Origin: Micromonospora_E sp048060115
GTDB taxonomy: Bacteria; Actinomycetota; Actinomycetes; Mycobacteriales; Micromonosporaceae
Direction of reading: 5' to 3'
DNA length: 64,000 bases
Assembly: GCF_048060115.1 (NCBI RefSeq)
Contig: NZ_JBHMIM010000009.1
Location: forward strand, 62,001 to 126,000
Under the pieces are notes generated by a model. That model searched no databases and was not told the DNA's origin. It saw only the letters and a program-made list of their open reading frames with translations. This document shows positions 8,854 through 18,029 of the stretch, piece by piece (the first letter of the stretch is position 1; each line of letters opens with the position of its first letter). A program made the position numbers and the translations under genes.

Positions 8854-9765
8854 GTGCGTGGAATCCTCCTTGCCGGTGGCACCGGGTCGCGGCTGTGGCC
8901 GATCACCCGCGCGGTGTCGAAGCAGCTCATGCCGGTCTTCGACAAGCCGATGATCTACTATCCGCTCTCCACCCTCGTCATGTCCGGCGTCCGGGAGATC
9001 CTGGTCGTGACCACGCCGGAGGACCAACCGCAGTTCCAGCGGTTGCTCGGCGACGGCTCGCAGTTCGGGCTGCGGTTGGCCTACCGGGCGCAGCCGCGGC
9101 CGGAAGGAATCGCGCAGGCGTTCGTGCTGGGCGCGGACTTCATCGGAGACGAGGCGGTCGCGCTGATCCTCGGCGACAACATCTTCCACGGTGTCGGACT
9201 GGGTCGGCAGCTGTCCGACCACGGTCGCCTCGACGGCGGCCTGATCTTCGCCTACCAGGTGGCGAACCCGCAGGAGTACGGCGTGGTCGACTTCGACGCC
9301 GACGGTCGGGTGTTGTCGATCGAGGAGAAGCCACTACGGCCGCGGTCGCGGTACGCGGTGCCGGGGCTGTACTTCTACGACAACCGGGTGGTCGAGATCG
9401 CCGCTGATCTGACGCCCAGCGCACGCGGGGAGCTGGAGATCACCGCCGTCAACGAGGCGTACCGGCGGGCCGGGCAGCTGTCGGTGACGGTGCTGGACCG
9501 GGGGACCGCCTGGCTGGACACCGGAACCTTCACCTCGATGATGCAGGCGGCGGAGTTCGTCCGGGTCATCGAGGAACGTCAGGGCATGAAGATCGGCTGT
9601 ATCGAGGAGGTCGCCTGGCGGGCCGGGCTCATCGACGACAACCAGCTGCGAGCGCTGGCCGAGCCGCTGGCCAAGAGCGGATACGGCGGCTATCTGCAGG
9701 GGCTGCTGGACGATCGGTACGACCGGCGGCCGGACCCGGTCGACGTCGGCGAGGAGGTCGGATGA
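8854..9765 (+). CDS. rmlA: Glucose-1-phosphate thymidylyltransferase RmlA
   Basis: First step of dTDP-rhamnose synthesis: dTTP plus glucose-1-phosphate gives dTDP-glucose. 303 residues starting MRGILLAGGTGSRLWP (nucleotide-binding signature); MPVFDKPMIYYPLSTL and LGDNIFHG are typical of the family, the latter with a metal-binding Asp. Overlaps rmlC by 4 bp (ATGA), so the two are coupled. Confidence 0.96.
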   Translation: MRGILLAGGTGSRLWPITRAVSKQLMPVFDKPMIYYPLSTLVMSGVREILVVTTPEDQPQFQRLLGDGSQFGLRLAYRAQPRPEGIAQAFVLGADFIGDEAVALILGDNIFHGVGLGRQLSDHGRLDGGLIFAYQVANPQEYGVVDFDADGRVLSIEEKPLRPRSRYAVPGLYFYDNRVVEIAADLTPSARGELEITAVNEAYRRAGQLSVTVLDRGTAWLDTGTFTSMMQAAEFVRVIEERQGMKIGCIEEVAWRAGLIDDNQLRALAEPLAKSGYGGYLQGLLDDRYDRRPDPVDVGEEVG

Positions 9766-10385
9766 AAATTCGGGAACTGGAGATCCAGGGCGCGTGGGAG
9801 ATCACCCCGCAGCAGCACGGTGATCCGCGTGGACTGTTCATGGAGTGGTACCGGGTCGACCAGCTGACGCAGGCGGTGGGCCATCCGCTGCGGCTGGCCC
9901 AGGGCAACCTGTCGGTGTCCCAGCGGGGCGTGGTCCGTGGCATCCACTTCGCCGACGTGCCGCCCGGGCAGGCCAAGTACGTCACCTGTGTGCGTGGGGC
10001 GGTGGTCGACGTGATCGTGGATCTGCGGGTCGGATCACCGACGTTCGGCAGCTGGGCGGCGGTCGAACTGGACGACGTGGACCGGCGCGCGGTCTACCTC
10101 AGCGAAGGTCTCGGACACGGCTTCTGCGCGATGACCGACGACGCCACCCTGAGCTATCTCTGCTCGACCGTGTACAACCCGCAGGCCGAACACGCGGTGC
10201 ATCCATGTGATCCGGACCTGGCCATCGAGTGGCCGGTCGGGGCACCGCAGTTGTCCGCGCGCGACGACGCCGCTCCGACGCTGGCCACAGTGCGCGCCGG
10301 AGGTCTGCTGCCGGACTACCAGCGTTGTCGCGACTTCGGGGCGCGGCTGGATGCCGGAGAACTACCGTACGCTCCGCAGGAGTGA
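9762..10385 (+). CDS. rmlC: dTDP-4-dehydrorhamnose 3,5-epimerase RmlC
   Basis: Cupin epimerase (207 residues) making dTDP-4-keto-L-rhamnose. The motif VVRGIHFADVPPGQAKYVTC holds the active-site His, and YLSEGLGHGFCAMTDDA is the second signature. The start overlaps the rmlA stop. With rmlB and rmlD on the other strand, all four Rml enzymes are present within 3.7 kb. Confidence 0.95.
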   Translation: MKIRELEIQGAWEITPQQHGDPRGLFMEWYRVDQLTQAVGHPLRLAQGNLSVSQRGVVRGIHFADVPPGQAKYVTCVRGAVVDVIVDLRVGSPTFGSWAAVELDDVDRRAVYLSEGLGHGFCAMTDDATLSYLCSTVYNPQAEHAVHPCDPDLAIEWPVGAPQLSARDDAAPTLATVRAGGLLPDYQRCRDFGARLDAGELPYAPQE

Positions 10386-10498
10386 CCCAGCGCGAACCGG
10401 GATCTGTCGGGCATCCCCGGCGCCGTCGTCGGACGAACATCGCCCGACAGGTCGTCCGAGACTGACCACGGACCGTCCCGGGCGGCTAATGTCTGGTC

Positions 10499-11857
10499 AT
10501 GGAACGGCGAATCTTCGGGCTCGAGACCGAGTACGGTGTCACCTGCACCTACCGTGGCCAGCGACGGTTGTCGCCGGACGAGGTGGCGCGCTACCTGTTC
10601 CGCCGGGTGGTCTCCTGGGGGCGGTCCAGCAACGTCTTTCTCCGCAACGGTGCCCGGCTCTACCTCGATGTCGGGTCGCACCCGGAGTACGCCACCCCGG
10701 AGTGCGACTCGGTCACCGACCTGGTAGCCCATGACCGGGCCGGTGAGCGGATCCTGGAAGGCCTGCTGATCGACGCGGAGAAGCGGCTGCACGACGAGGG
10801 GATCGCCGGCGAGATCTACCTGTTCAAGAACAACACCGATTCGGCCGGAAACTCGTACGGCTGTCACGAGAACTACCTCGTCTCCCGGCACGGCGAGTTC
10901 GGCCGGCTGGCCGACGTGCTGATCCCGTTCCTGGTCACCCGGCAGTTGATCTGTGGCGCCGGCAAGGTGCTGCAGACGCCTCGTGGCGCGGTGTACTGCC
11001 TGTCACAACGGGCCGAGCACATCTGGGAGGGCGTGTCGTCGGCGACGACCCGGTCCCGGCCGATCATCAACACCCGCGACGAACCGCACGCCGACGCCGA
11101 GCGGTACCGCCGGCTGCACGTCATCGTCGGCGACTCCAACATGAACGAAGTGACGACCCTGCTGAAAGTCGGTAGCGCGGACATCGTCCTGCGGATGATC
11201 GAGGCAGGGGTCGTGATGCGGGATCTCTCGCTGGAGAACCCGATCCGGGCGATCCGGGAGGTGTCGCACGACATCACCGGTCGACGCAAGATCCGGCTCG
11301 CCTCCAACAAGGAAGTCAGCGCGTTGGAGATCCAGCAGGAGTACCTGGCCCGGGCGACCGAGTTCGTCGAGCGTCGCGGTGGCGACCAGACCGCGAAACG
11401 GGTGGTCGAGCTGTGGGGCCGGGTGTTGAGCGCGGTGGAGTCCGGCGACCTGGACCCGGTCGCCCGGGAAATCGACTGGGTGACGAAGTTGAAGCTGATC
11501 GAGCGCTACCAGCGCAAGCACGACCTGCCGCTGTCGCATCCGCGGGTCGCCCAGCTGGACCTCGCCTACCACGACCTGCGGCGTGGTCGTGGGCTGTACG
11601 CGTTGCTCGAACGGCGTGGCGAGGTCGACCGGATCGCCAGCAACCTGGAGATCTTCGAGGCGAAGGAGACACCGCCACAGACCACCCGGGCCCGGTTGCG
11701 TGGCGAGTTCATCCGCCACGCCCAGGAGAAGCGGCGCGACTTCACCGTCGACTGGGTGCACCTGAAGCTGAACGACCAGGCGCAGCGGACGGTGCTGTGC
11801 AAGGACCCGTTCCGGGCCTACGACGAACGGGTGGAGCGACTGATCGCCAGCATGTGA
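10499..11857 (+). CDS. pafA: Pup-protein ligase PafA
   Basis: Attaches the C-terminal Glu of Pup to substrate lysines using ATP. 452 residues; FGLETEYGV (N-terminal ATP-site glutamates), YLDVGSHPEYATPE with Asp57 as probable catalytic base, and PIINTRDEPHADAERYRRLH shared with Dop. It lacks the Dop loop. A TAATGT box (10487-10492) six bases before ATG and no ribosome site suggest a leaderless message separate from the proteasome operon, which ends 5 kb upstream. Confidence 0.96.
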   Translation: MERRIFGLETEYGVTCTYRGQRRLSPDEVARYLFRRVVSWGRSSNVFLRNGARLYLDVGSHPEYATPECDSVTDLVAHDRAGERILEGLLIDAEKRLHDEGIAGEIYLFKNNTDSAGNSYGCHENYLVSRHGEFGRLADVLIPFLVTRQLICGAGKVLQTPRGAVYCLSQRAEHIWEGVSSATTRSRPIINTRDEPHADAERYRRLHVIVGDSNMNEVTTLLKVGSADIVLRMIEAGVVMRDLSLENPIRAIREVSHDITGRRKIRLASNKEVSALEIQQEYLARATEFVERRGGDQTAKRVVELWGRVLSAVESGDLDPVAREIDWVTKLKLIERYQRKHDLPLSHPRVAQLDLAYHDLRRGRGLYALLERRGEVDRIASNLEIFEAKETPPQTTRARLRGEFIRHAQEKRRDFTVDWVHLKLNDQAQRTVLCKDPFRAYDERVERLIASM

Positions 11858-11875
11858 CGGTACGCTCGCGGCGTT

Positions 11876-12136
11876 ATGGCTGACTCATCCCGCGACCCTG
11901 AAGCCCGCACCGGCGAGCCTGGTGTCGATCCGCCTGCCGTTGGGCATCAGGGGCCCGGCGGTCAGCCGTGGAGCCCGTTTCCGAAGTCGGAGACCTGGCT
12001 GGAGCGCCGTCGCACCAAGATCGCCGAGGAGATCGCCCGCAACCGGCGTGGCGAGTACACCGTGCCGACCTGGGTGCTGGCCACGGCGCTCGGTCTGATC
12101 CTGGCGGCCTGGGCCGTCCTGATCATCGTCAGCTGA
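11876..12136 (+). CDS. Small single-pass membrane protein, unknown function
   Basis: 86 residues: a polar, proline- and glycine-rich first half, a basic segment (ERRRTKIAEEIARNRRGEY) and one C-terminal transmembrane helix (WVLATALGLILAAWAVLIIV). This suggests a tail-anchored protein with a cytoplasmic N-terminus. It lies 18 bp after pafA with TACGCT nine bases before ATG, so it may be co-transcribed or leaderless. Not recognised as a named family. Confidence 0.75.
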   Translation: MADSSRDPEARTGEPGVDPPAVGHQGPGGQPWSPFPKSETWLERRRTKIAEEIARNRRGEYTVPTWVLATALGLILAAWAVLIIVS

Positions 12137-12150
12137 CCGCCGCCGGCCGG

Positions 12151-13260
12151 TCACCCTTCGCGGGTGCCCGTCCGGTCGACCAGCGTCGCCGCGTAGCGTC
12201 CAGCCGCCGCGCAGGCCACGAAGTAGGCGTGGTCGCCGGCGAGATCCCGACCCATCGTGCGCAGCGGCACCGGGCTGGCCCGCAGCGCCGCGTCCAGGCC
12301 GTCCGTCGCCACCCGTACCACCCGGTGGCGCCCCACCGGCGCGGCCAGCCCCGCCAGCGCGGCGTCGACCTCGGCGGCGATCTGCGCCGGCAGCTCCGTC
12401 GGCACCACCAGGTCGGCCGGTGTCAGCGCCACCCGGCCGTACGCGGTCACGCTGTGGTGCGACACGCCGCGGTGGCGGGGCCGTGGGTCGGCGGCGGAGA
12501 TCCGTAGCGCGCCGATCGGTCGGCCCCCGAGTACCGCGGCGGCGTTGACCGCCTCACCGACCGCGACGCCGGAGAATCCCCACCGGGTGCCGGTGCCCAG
12601 GTTCCCGGGGCCCTGGCAGAGCACCGTCACGTCGGCGTGCAACACGTGCCGGGCCGCCAGCAGTCCGCTGTGGGTGGTGGTGGCCTCCAGATCGCCGCCG
12701 AAACACTGTCCGACGGTGACCGTGCCCACGATCGTCGCGGCCAGTCCGGCGAGCGTGCGGGAGAATCCGGCCGGCAGTGCGCCACCGTCGGTCATCACGT
12801 ACGCGATCCGCAGCCCGGGCCGGTCGGCGAGCGCCCCGACGACGATCGCCGGCAGCGCCGAGTGCAGGTCGGCGGTGACCACCGGCATGCCGGTCAGGTC
12901 CTCGGCCTCGGCGAGTACCCGCCGGTGCGGCGAGGCCTCCTCGTCGACCCCGCAGACGATGGCCTGCAGTGGGGTGTAGCGTGCCTTCACCAGGTGCCCG
13001 TCGTCGCGGTCGGCGCCGCCCGGCGGGTCGACCGGTAGCCGGTCCGGGATCGCCACCACCAGCGCGTACCCGCCGGTACCCAGCCCCATCAGCAGCGCTC
13101 CGACGTTGAGCAGCACCCGGTCGCCGGGCTCGGGTTCGCCGACGAGTCGCGGATAGGCCAGTGCCCGGGTCGGCCCGTCGTCGATCGCGACGTCCAACTC
13201 GACCGCGTCCCGCCAGCGTCGCCGGATTCCGGTCACCGTGCCACTACGCCATCGCACCAT
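12151..13260 (-). CDS. DUF3866 family protein
   Basis: 369-residue conserved actinobacterial protein of unknown function. ATG at 13260 (MVRWRSGTVTGIRR) is preferred over an in-frame codon 21 bp upstream. Features include GDRVLLNVGALLMGLGTGGYALVV in the first third (shown here only as GLGTGGYALVV), no signal peptide and no clear membrane segment. Family members usually sit near pafA/pafB, as here, but no reaction is known. It is convergent with the small membrane protein upstream and divergent from pafB. Confidence 0.82.
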   Translation of the reverse strand: MVRWRSGTVTGIRRRWRDAVELDVAIDDGPTRALAYPRLVGEPEPGDRVLLNVGALLMGLGTGGYALVVAIPDRLPVDPPGGADRDDGHLVKARYTPLQAIVCGVDEEASPHRRVLAEAEDLTGMPVVTADLHSALPAIVVGALADRPGLRIAYVMTDGGALPAGFSRTLAGLAATIVGTVTVGQCFGGDLEATTTHSGLLAARHVLHADVTVLCQGPGNLGTGTRWGFSGVAVGEAVNAAAVLGGRPIGALRISAADPRPRHRGVSHHSVTAYGRVALTPADLVVPTELPAQIAAEVDAALAGLAAPVGRHRVVRVATDGLDAALRASPVPLRTMGRDLAGDHAYFVACAAAGRYAATLVDRTGTREG

Positions 13261-13339
13261 GTCGGGCACGGTAACCAACACGGCGCGACGCCAGCCGGGC
13301 GGGCCTTCGGTGCCGCGCCGACACTGCTAGCGTCGTGCC

Positions 13340-14326
13340 GTGTCCCGCAACCGGACCGAGCGCCTGGTCAATCTGGTGATCTGCCTGTTGTCGACGCGGC
13401 GGTTCCTGACCGCCGCGCAGATCGCCGCGACCGTACCCGGCTACGAACACGATCCGACCGACGGCCGTGACCACGAAGCGTTCCAGCGCAAGTTCGAACG
13501 CGACAAGGCTGAGCTGCGAGAACTCGGCGTACCGCTGGAGACCGGCACGGCCAGCGCCTTCGACAGCGAGCCCGGCTACCGGATCGCCCGCCGCGACTAC
13601 GCGCTGCCCGACATTCCGTTGGAGCCGCAGGAGGCCGCCGCGGTCGGGATCGCGGCGCGGCTGTGGCAGCACGCCGGCCTGGCCGCTGCCGCATCGTCCG
13701 GGCTGGCCAAGCTGCGTGCCGCCGGTGTCGACGTGGATCCGCACGCCACTCTCGGAGTGGAGCCGGTGGTGACCGTGGACCCGGCGTTCGCCGCGCTCAC
13801 GGCCGCCGCCCGCGACCGGCGGCCGGTCAGCTTCGACTACCGGGTACCCAGCGGCGACGCGCCCACCCACCGCCGGGTGCAGCCCTGGGGGGTGGCCTGC
13901 TGGCGGGGCCGCTGGTACGTCGTTGGGCACGACCGGGACCGGCAGGCGACCCGCTGCTTCCGGCTGTCCCGGGTCGTCGGTCCGGTGCGTGTCACCGGCC
14001 GGCCCGGTGACTACACCCCACCTGCCGACGTCGACCTGCTGAGTCACGTCGCGCGCTGGTCCGGTCCGGTGGAGCGCACCGGGCTGGCCACCGTGCTGGC
14101 CCGGCCGGGCCGGGCCGCGGGGCTACGCCGTTCGGCGGAGACCTGCGCCACCGGTCCGGACGGCGACCGGCTGACGCTGCGGTACGCCGAGGCGGAAGGC
14201 CTCGCCGGGCAGTTGGCCGGCTACGGCGCGGACGTGCGGGTGCTCGACCCACCGGAGGTACGCGAACTGGTGATCCAACGGCTGAAGGAAATCGTCGCGG
14301 CACACGAACCGGAGGCACCTGCGTGA
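13340..14326 (+). CDS. pafB: WYL-domain transcriptional regulator PafB
   Basis: N-terminal winged helix (first ~60 residues: LVNLVICLLSTRRFLTAAQI) and a WYL domain in the second half. PafB with PafC activates the LexA-independent DNA-damage response in mycobacteria (established for the family). 328 residues. GTG at 13340 is supported by TAGCGT (13328-13333) six bases before it, a leaderless layout. Its stop overlaps the pafC start by 4 bp, consistent with a heterodimer made in step. Confidence 0.9.
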   Translation: MSRNRTERLVNLVICLLSTRRFLTAAQIAATVPGYEHDPTDGRDHEAFQRKFERDKAELRELGVPLETGTASAFDSEPGYRIARRDYALPDIPLEPQEAAAVGIAARLWQHAGLAAAASSGLAKLRAAGVDVDPHATLGVEPVVTVDPAFAALTAAARDRRPVSFDYRVPSGDAPTHRRVQPWGVACWRGRWYVVGHDRDRQATRCFRLSRVVGPVRVTGRPGDYTPPADVDLLSHVARWSGPVERTGLATVLARPGRAAGLRRSAETCATGPDGDRLTLRYAEAEGLAGQLAGYGADVRVLDPPEVRELVIQRLKEIVAAHEPEAPA

Positions 14327-15327
14327 CCACGACGAAGTCGACCGGGTCACGGGCGTCGGCCGACCGGCTCGCCCGGCTGCTGAACCTGGTGCCGTACCTG
14401 CTCGCCCGACCGGGCGTGGACATCGCCCAGGCCGCTGCGGACCTGGGCACGACCGGCCGTCAGCTGCGGGAGGATCTGGAACTGCTGTGGGTGTGCGGCC
14501 TGCCCGGCTACGGGCCGGGTGACCTGATCGACATGGCGTTCGACGGTGATCGGGTGACCATCACCTACGACGCCGGGATCGACCGGCCGCTGCGACTCAC
14601 CCCGGACGAGGCGCTGGCGCTGGTGGTGGCGCTGCGGATGCTCGCCGAGACGCCGGGTCTGGCCAGCCGCGAGGCCGTCGAGCGGGCGCTGGCCAAGATC
14701 GAGGACGCGGCGGGGGAGGTGGCCGGCACGCCGGTCGCGGTGGGGCTGCCCGGCGACGTGGCCCGGTTGGACGGGCTGCGGGCGGCGACGCAGAGCGGTC
14801 GGGCGGTGCGGATCACCTACTACACGGCTGCCCGCGACGAGACCTCCGAGCGGGTCGTCGACCCGATCCGGATGTTGATGATCGGTGGCCGGGGCTACCT
14901 GGAGGCATGGTGCCGACGGGCCGAAGCGGTCCGGTTGTTCCGGGCCGACCGGATCGACGCCATGGTCGAGCTGGACGAGGCCGCTGTCGTACCTGCGCGG
15001 GCGTCCCGGTACGAACCTCGGGAAGCGGCTTTCCAACCCACCCCGGACCTGCCGGCGGTCACCCTGCGGATCGGTCGCGGTGGCCGGTGGATCACCGAGT
15101 ACTACCCGTGCGACGAGGTCCGCCCCGAACCGAACGGCGAGTGGCTGGTCACGTTGCGGGTGACGGACCTGGCCTGGGCTCGGCGGTTCGTGCTCGGCCT
15201 CGGCCCGGAGGTGACGGTCGTCGCCCCGGCCGAGTTGGTCGCCGAGGTCCATGACGCGGCGGCGGCCGCGTTGGCGGCGTACGCGGTCCCCGCCGCCACC
15301 CCAGCGGGTCCGTCCGGTTCCGGATAG
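14323..15327 (+). CDS. pafC: WYL-domain transcriptional regulator PafC
   Basis: Partner of PafB, 334 residues. N-terminal helix-turn-helix region (RLARLLNLVPYLLARPGVDI) and WYL region with RAVRITYYTAARDETSERVV and the ligand-binding GRGYLEAWCRRA. GTG start overlaps the pafB stop. Confidence 0.9.
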   Translation: MTTTKSTGSRASADRLARLLNLVPYLLARPGVDIAQAAADLGTTGRQLREDLELLWVCGLPGYGPGDLIDMAFDGDRVTITYDAGIDRPLRLTPDEALALVVALRMLAETPGLASREAVERALAKIEDAAGEVAGTPVAVGLPGDVARLDGLRAATQSGRAVRITYYTAARDETSERVVDPIRMLMIGGRGYLEAWCRRAEAVRLFRADRIDAMVELDEAAVVPARASRYEPREAAFQPTPDLPAVTLRIGRGGRWITEYYPCDEVRPEPNGEWLVTLRVTDLAWARRFVLGLGPEVTVVAPAELVAEVHDAAAAALAAYAVPAATPAGPSGSG

Positions 15328-15336
15328 TCTGCTCGG

Positions 15337-15585
15337 ATGCTGACCTGGATCCTCCTTGCCGTGGCGGGGTGCGCCCTGCTGGTCCTCGTCCTGGCGGTCC
15401 GTGCGGTGCTGGTGCGCCTGCCGGCCCTGCGCCGGGCGGTCCTGGCGCTGCAGCGCCGGCAGGCGCAGGTGGAGGCGTTGGCGACGCAGGCGCAGCGGCT
15501 GCAGTCGCGGGTCGAGGCGTTGGAACGCAGCCTGGCCGAGGGCGAGCGTCGCCGTACCCTCGCCCGCCCGGGCCGGCCGGGCTGA
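15337..15585 (+). CDS. Small membrane-anchored coiled-coil protein
   Basis: 82 residues: an N-terminal transmembrane helix (ILLAVAGCALLVLVLAV) followed by a basic amphipathic coiled coil rich in Gln, Leu and Arg. TAGTCT (15325-15330) lies six bases before ATG with no ribosome site, so it looks leaderless. It sits between pafC and tatA, a place where actinobacteria often have a short conserved membrane protein. Function unknown. Confidence 0.72.
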   Translation: MLTWILLAVAGCALLVLVLAVRAVLVRLPALRRAVLALQRRQAQVEALATQAQRLQSRVEALERSLAEGERRRTLARPGRPG

Positions 15586-15791
15586 CCTCGCGGCCCATGC
15601 CGACCTGGCCTGTTCAGTCAGTGCCAGCGGTGGGCACCGAAGCGGTGGGACCCGCGTTGTTGACGGGTCAGTTGACCGTGGTTGAGACTGCACCGACCAG
15701 GCCAGATTGACCCGGTCTGGCAGGTGGCGGACCCAGCGAACGCACGTACGATGGGCAGGTCACCACCCGACGCACCGACTGGAGCTATGCC

Positions 15792-16088
15792 ATGCATGCC
15801 CTGCGACCGTGGCACATCGCCGTCCTCGTGGTCGTGCTGATCCTGCTGTTCGGCGCCAAGCGGCTGCCGGACGCGGCGCGGTCACTCGGCCGTTCCCTGC
15901 GGATCATCAAGGCCGAGACCAAGAGCCTGGCCGACGACGACAAGGACCTCGCCGAGAAGGCCGACGCCCAGCACGGCCGCGCGCCGTACCAGGCCGAGCC
16001 GATCATCGAGCCGACCAGCGTGCATCAGCCCGGCTACCAGCCACCTGCGGCTGCCGAGCAGCCGCAGCGCGTCCGCGACGCGAACTGA
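15792..16088 (+). CDS. tatA: Sec-independent translocase subunit TatA
   Basis: Pore-forming subunit of the twin-arginine export system, 98 residues. One N-terminal membrane helix (HIAVLVVVLILLFGAKRLPD) with the FGAKRLP hinge, an amphipathic helix (AARSLGRSLRIIKAET), then an acidic and proline-rich tail. GGAG lies before the ATG. The 206 bp upstream hold no gene; TACGAT at 15747-15752 is a possible -10 box. It is followed 18 bp later by tatC. Confidence 0.93.
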   Translation: MHALRPWHIAVLVVVLILLFGAKRLPDAARSLGRSLRIIKAETKSLADDDKDLAEKADAQHGRAPYQAEPIIEPTSVHQPGYQPPAAAEQPQRVRDAN

Positions 16089-16106
16089 CCGGAGAGGTCG
16101 CCTCCG

Positions 16107-17066
16107 GTGGGCTTCGCCCTGCGCCGGCGCGGTCCGAGCAAGTTCGACCGCGCCTCCGACGGCTCGATGACGCTGATCGAGCACTTCCGTGAGCTGCGTA
16201 CCCGGCTGTTCTGGGCCGCGCTGGCGATCGTCTTCGGTCTGATCGTCGGTTACTTCCTGGCGGATCCGGCGTACCATCTACTCAAGCAGCCGTACTGCAA
16301 GCTGCCCGGCACCGGCGAGGTGACCGCGGACGGCAGCTGCCGGGACTTCCTGCAGCTGTCACCGGCGGACGGCCTCGTTCTCAAGCTGAAGCTGGCGCTC
16401 TGGATCGGCCTGATCGTCGGCGGCCCGGTCTGGCTCTACCAGCTCTGGGCCTTCATCGCGCCCGGGTTGCACCGTCACGAACGCAAGTGGGCCTACGTCT
16501 TCGTCTCGATCGCGGCGCCGCTGTTCGTCGCCGGCGCGGCACTGGCCTACTTCGTGGTCGACAAGGGCCTGGCGTTCCTGCTCGAGATGGGTGTCACCGG
16601 GTTGTCCACCCAACTCGAGGTGACCCGCTACATCTCGTTCGTGACGACGATGCTCCTGCTGTTCGGAGTCGCGTTCGAGTTCCCGCTGGTGCTGTTGATG
16701 CTCAACTTCACCGGTGTGGTCAGTGCCCGCCAGCTGCTCGGCTGGTGGCGGGTGGTGGTTTTCATCTGCTTCGCATTCGCCGCCATCGCCACGCCGGACC
16801 CGGGTCCGTTCGGGATGACCCTGCTGGCCGGGTGCCTGGCGCTGCTGTACTTCGTCGCGGTCGGAGTGGCGTTCCTCAACGACAAGCGGCGCGGCCGGGG
16901 CAAGGAGATGTACGCCGGGGTCGACGACGACGAGGCGTCGCCGCTGGACGACGATCCGCAGCCGGTGTCGGTCGCGGACCGCACCGAGACACCCGCCCCG
17001 ATCGTGTCGACGGAACCGGTGCCGAAGCCGTTGCCGATCGAGCGTCGCTACGACGACATGACGTGA
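16107..17066 (+). CDS. tatC: Sec-independent translocase subunit TatC
   Basis: Six-helix membrane receptor for twin-arginine signal peptides, 319 residues. SMTLIEHFRELRTRLFW is the N-terminal signal-peptide contact region, and the glutamate in VAFEFPLVLLML is the conserved membrane Glu of the family. A 60-residue acidic/proline-rich cytoplasmic tail follows the last helix. GTG start after GGAGAGG. The stop overlaps the next start (GTGA). Confidence 0.95.
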   Translation: MGFALRRRGPSKFDRASDGSMTLIEHFRELRTRLFWAALAIVFGLIVGYFLADPAYHLLKQPYCKLPGTGEVTADGSCRDFLQLSPADGLVLKLKLALWIGLIVGGPVWLYQLWAFIAPGLHRHERKWAYVFVSIAAPLFVAGAALAYFVVDKGLAFLLEMGVTGLSTQLEVTRYISFVTTMLLLFGVAFEFPLVLLMLNFTGVVSARQLLGWWRVVVFICFAFAAIATPDPGPFGMTLLAGCLALLYFVAVGVAFLNDKRRGRGKEMYAGVDDDEASPLDDDPQPVSVADRTETPAPIVSTEPVPKPLPIERRYDDMT

Positions 17067-17989
17067 GTACCGCGACCGCACCGGACGGGACCCCGGCCGG
17101 TGCGGTCGCGGTGCTGGCTAATCCGGTGGCCGGCCGGGGCCGGCGCACCGGACTGCTGCCGACGGTCTGCGACCTGCTCGCCGGCACCGGCCGCCCGGTG
17201 CACCTGCTCGCCGCGAGCAGCGCCGCCGAGGCATCGGATGCCTGCCGGGCAGCGGTGGCCGGTGCGGCGGCCGCGCTGGTCACCGTCGGCGGCGACGGCA
17301 CCGTGCACGCGGCACTGCAGGCGTTGGCCGGCACGGGTGTCCCGCTGGGGCCGGTGCCGACGGGCACCGGCAACGACTTCGCCGCCGCCACCGGCTTCCC
17401 GACCGATCCGATCGCGGCGGTGACGCTGATCGCCGACGCGCTGCGCACCGGCCGGGAGCATCGGGTCGATCTGGCCCGGGTCAGCGCGGCGGGCCGGCCG
17501 GACCACTGGTACGGCGCGGTGCTGGCCGCCGGGTTCGACGCGATCGTCAACGAGCGCGCCAACCGGATGCGGTGGCCGTCCGGCCCGAGCCGCTACGACC
17601 TCGCCATCCTGATCGAGCTGGCCCGGCTGCGGGCCCGCCGCTATCGCGTGACGCTCGACGGCGAACCGTACGAACTCGACGCGGTGCTGGTCGCGGTCGG
17701 CAACTGTGCCAGCTACGGCGGTGGGATGCGGGTCTGCCCGGCGGCGGATCCGACGGACGGGCTGCTCGACGTGGTGGTCGCCGGTCCGGTCGGACGGGGC
17801 ACCCTGATCCGGATCAAGCCCCGGGTCTACCGGGGCAGTCACCTTGACCACCCGCAGGTGCGCGGATTCCGTGCCCGCCAGGTCACCCTCGATGCGGCCG
17901 GGGTGGTCGGCTATGCCGACGGGGAACGGCTGGGGCCACTGCCGGTGACGGTCACCGCCGTGCCGGGCGCGCTGCGGCTGCTGCGCTGA
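17063..17989 (+). CDS. Diacylglycerol kinase family lipid kinase
   Basis: 308-residue soluble lipid kinase of the DgkB/YegS type, phosphorylating diacylglycerol or a related lipid. The nucleotide loop is VTVGGDGTVHAALQAL; GTGNDFAAATGFP is the second signature. The GTG at 17063 inside the tatC stop is the start, giving coupled translation; the open frame further upstream runs antiparallel to tatC coding sense and is ignored. The substrate cannot be told from sequence. Confidence 0.88.
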   Translation: MSTATAPDGTPAGAVAVLANPVAGRGRRTGLLPTVCDLLAGTGRPVHLLAASSAAEASDACRAAVAGAAAALVTVGGDGTVHAALQALAGTGVPLGPVPTGTGNDFAAATGFPTDPIAAVTLIADALRTGREHRVDLARVSAAGRPDHWYGAVLAAGFDAIVNERANRMRWPSGPSRYDLAILIELARLRARRYRVTLDGEPYELDAVLVAVGNCASYGGGMRVCPAADPTDGLLDVVVAGPVGRGTLIRIKPRVYRGSHLDHPQVRGFRARQVTLDAAGVVGYADGERLGPLPVTVTAVPGALRLLR

Positions 17990-18029
17990 CACGTGCCGGA
18001 TCGGCAACGACCCGGGCCGCGTCAGCCGA

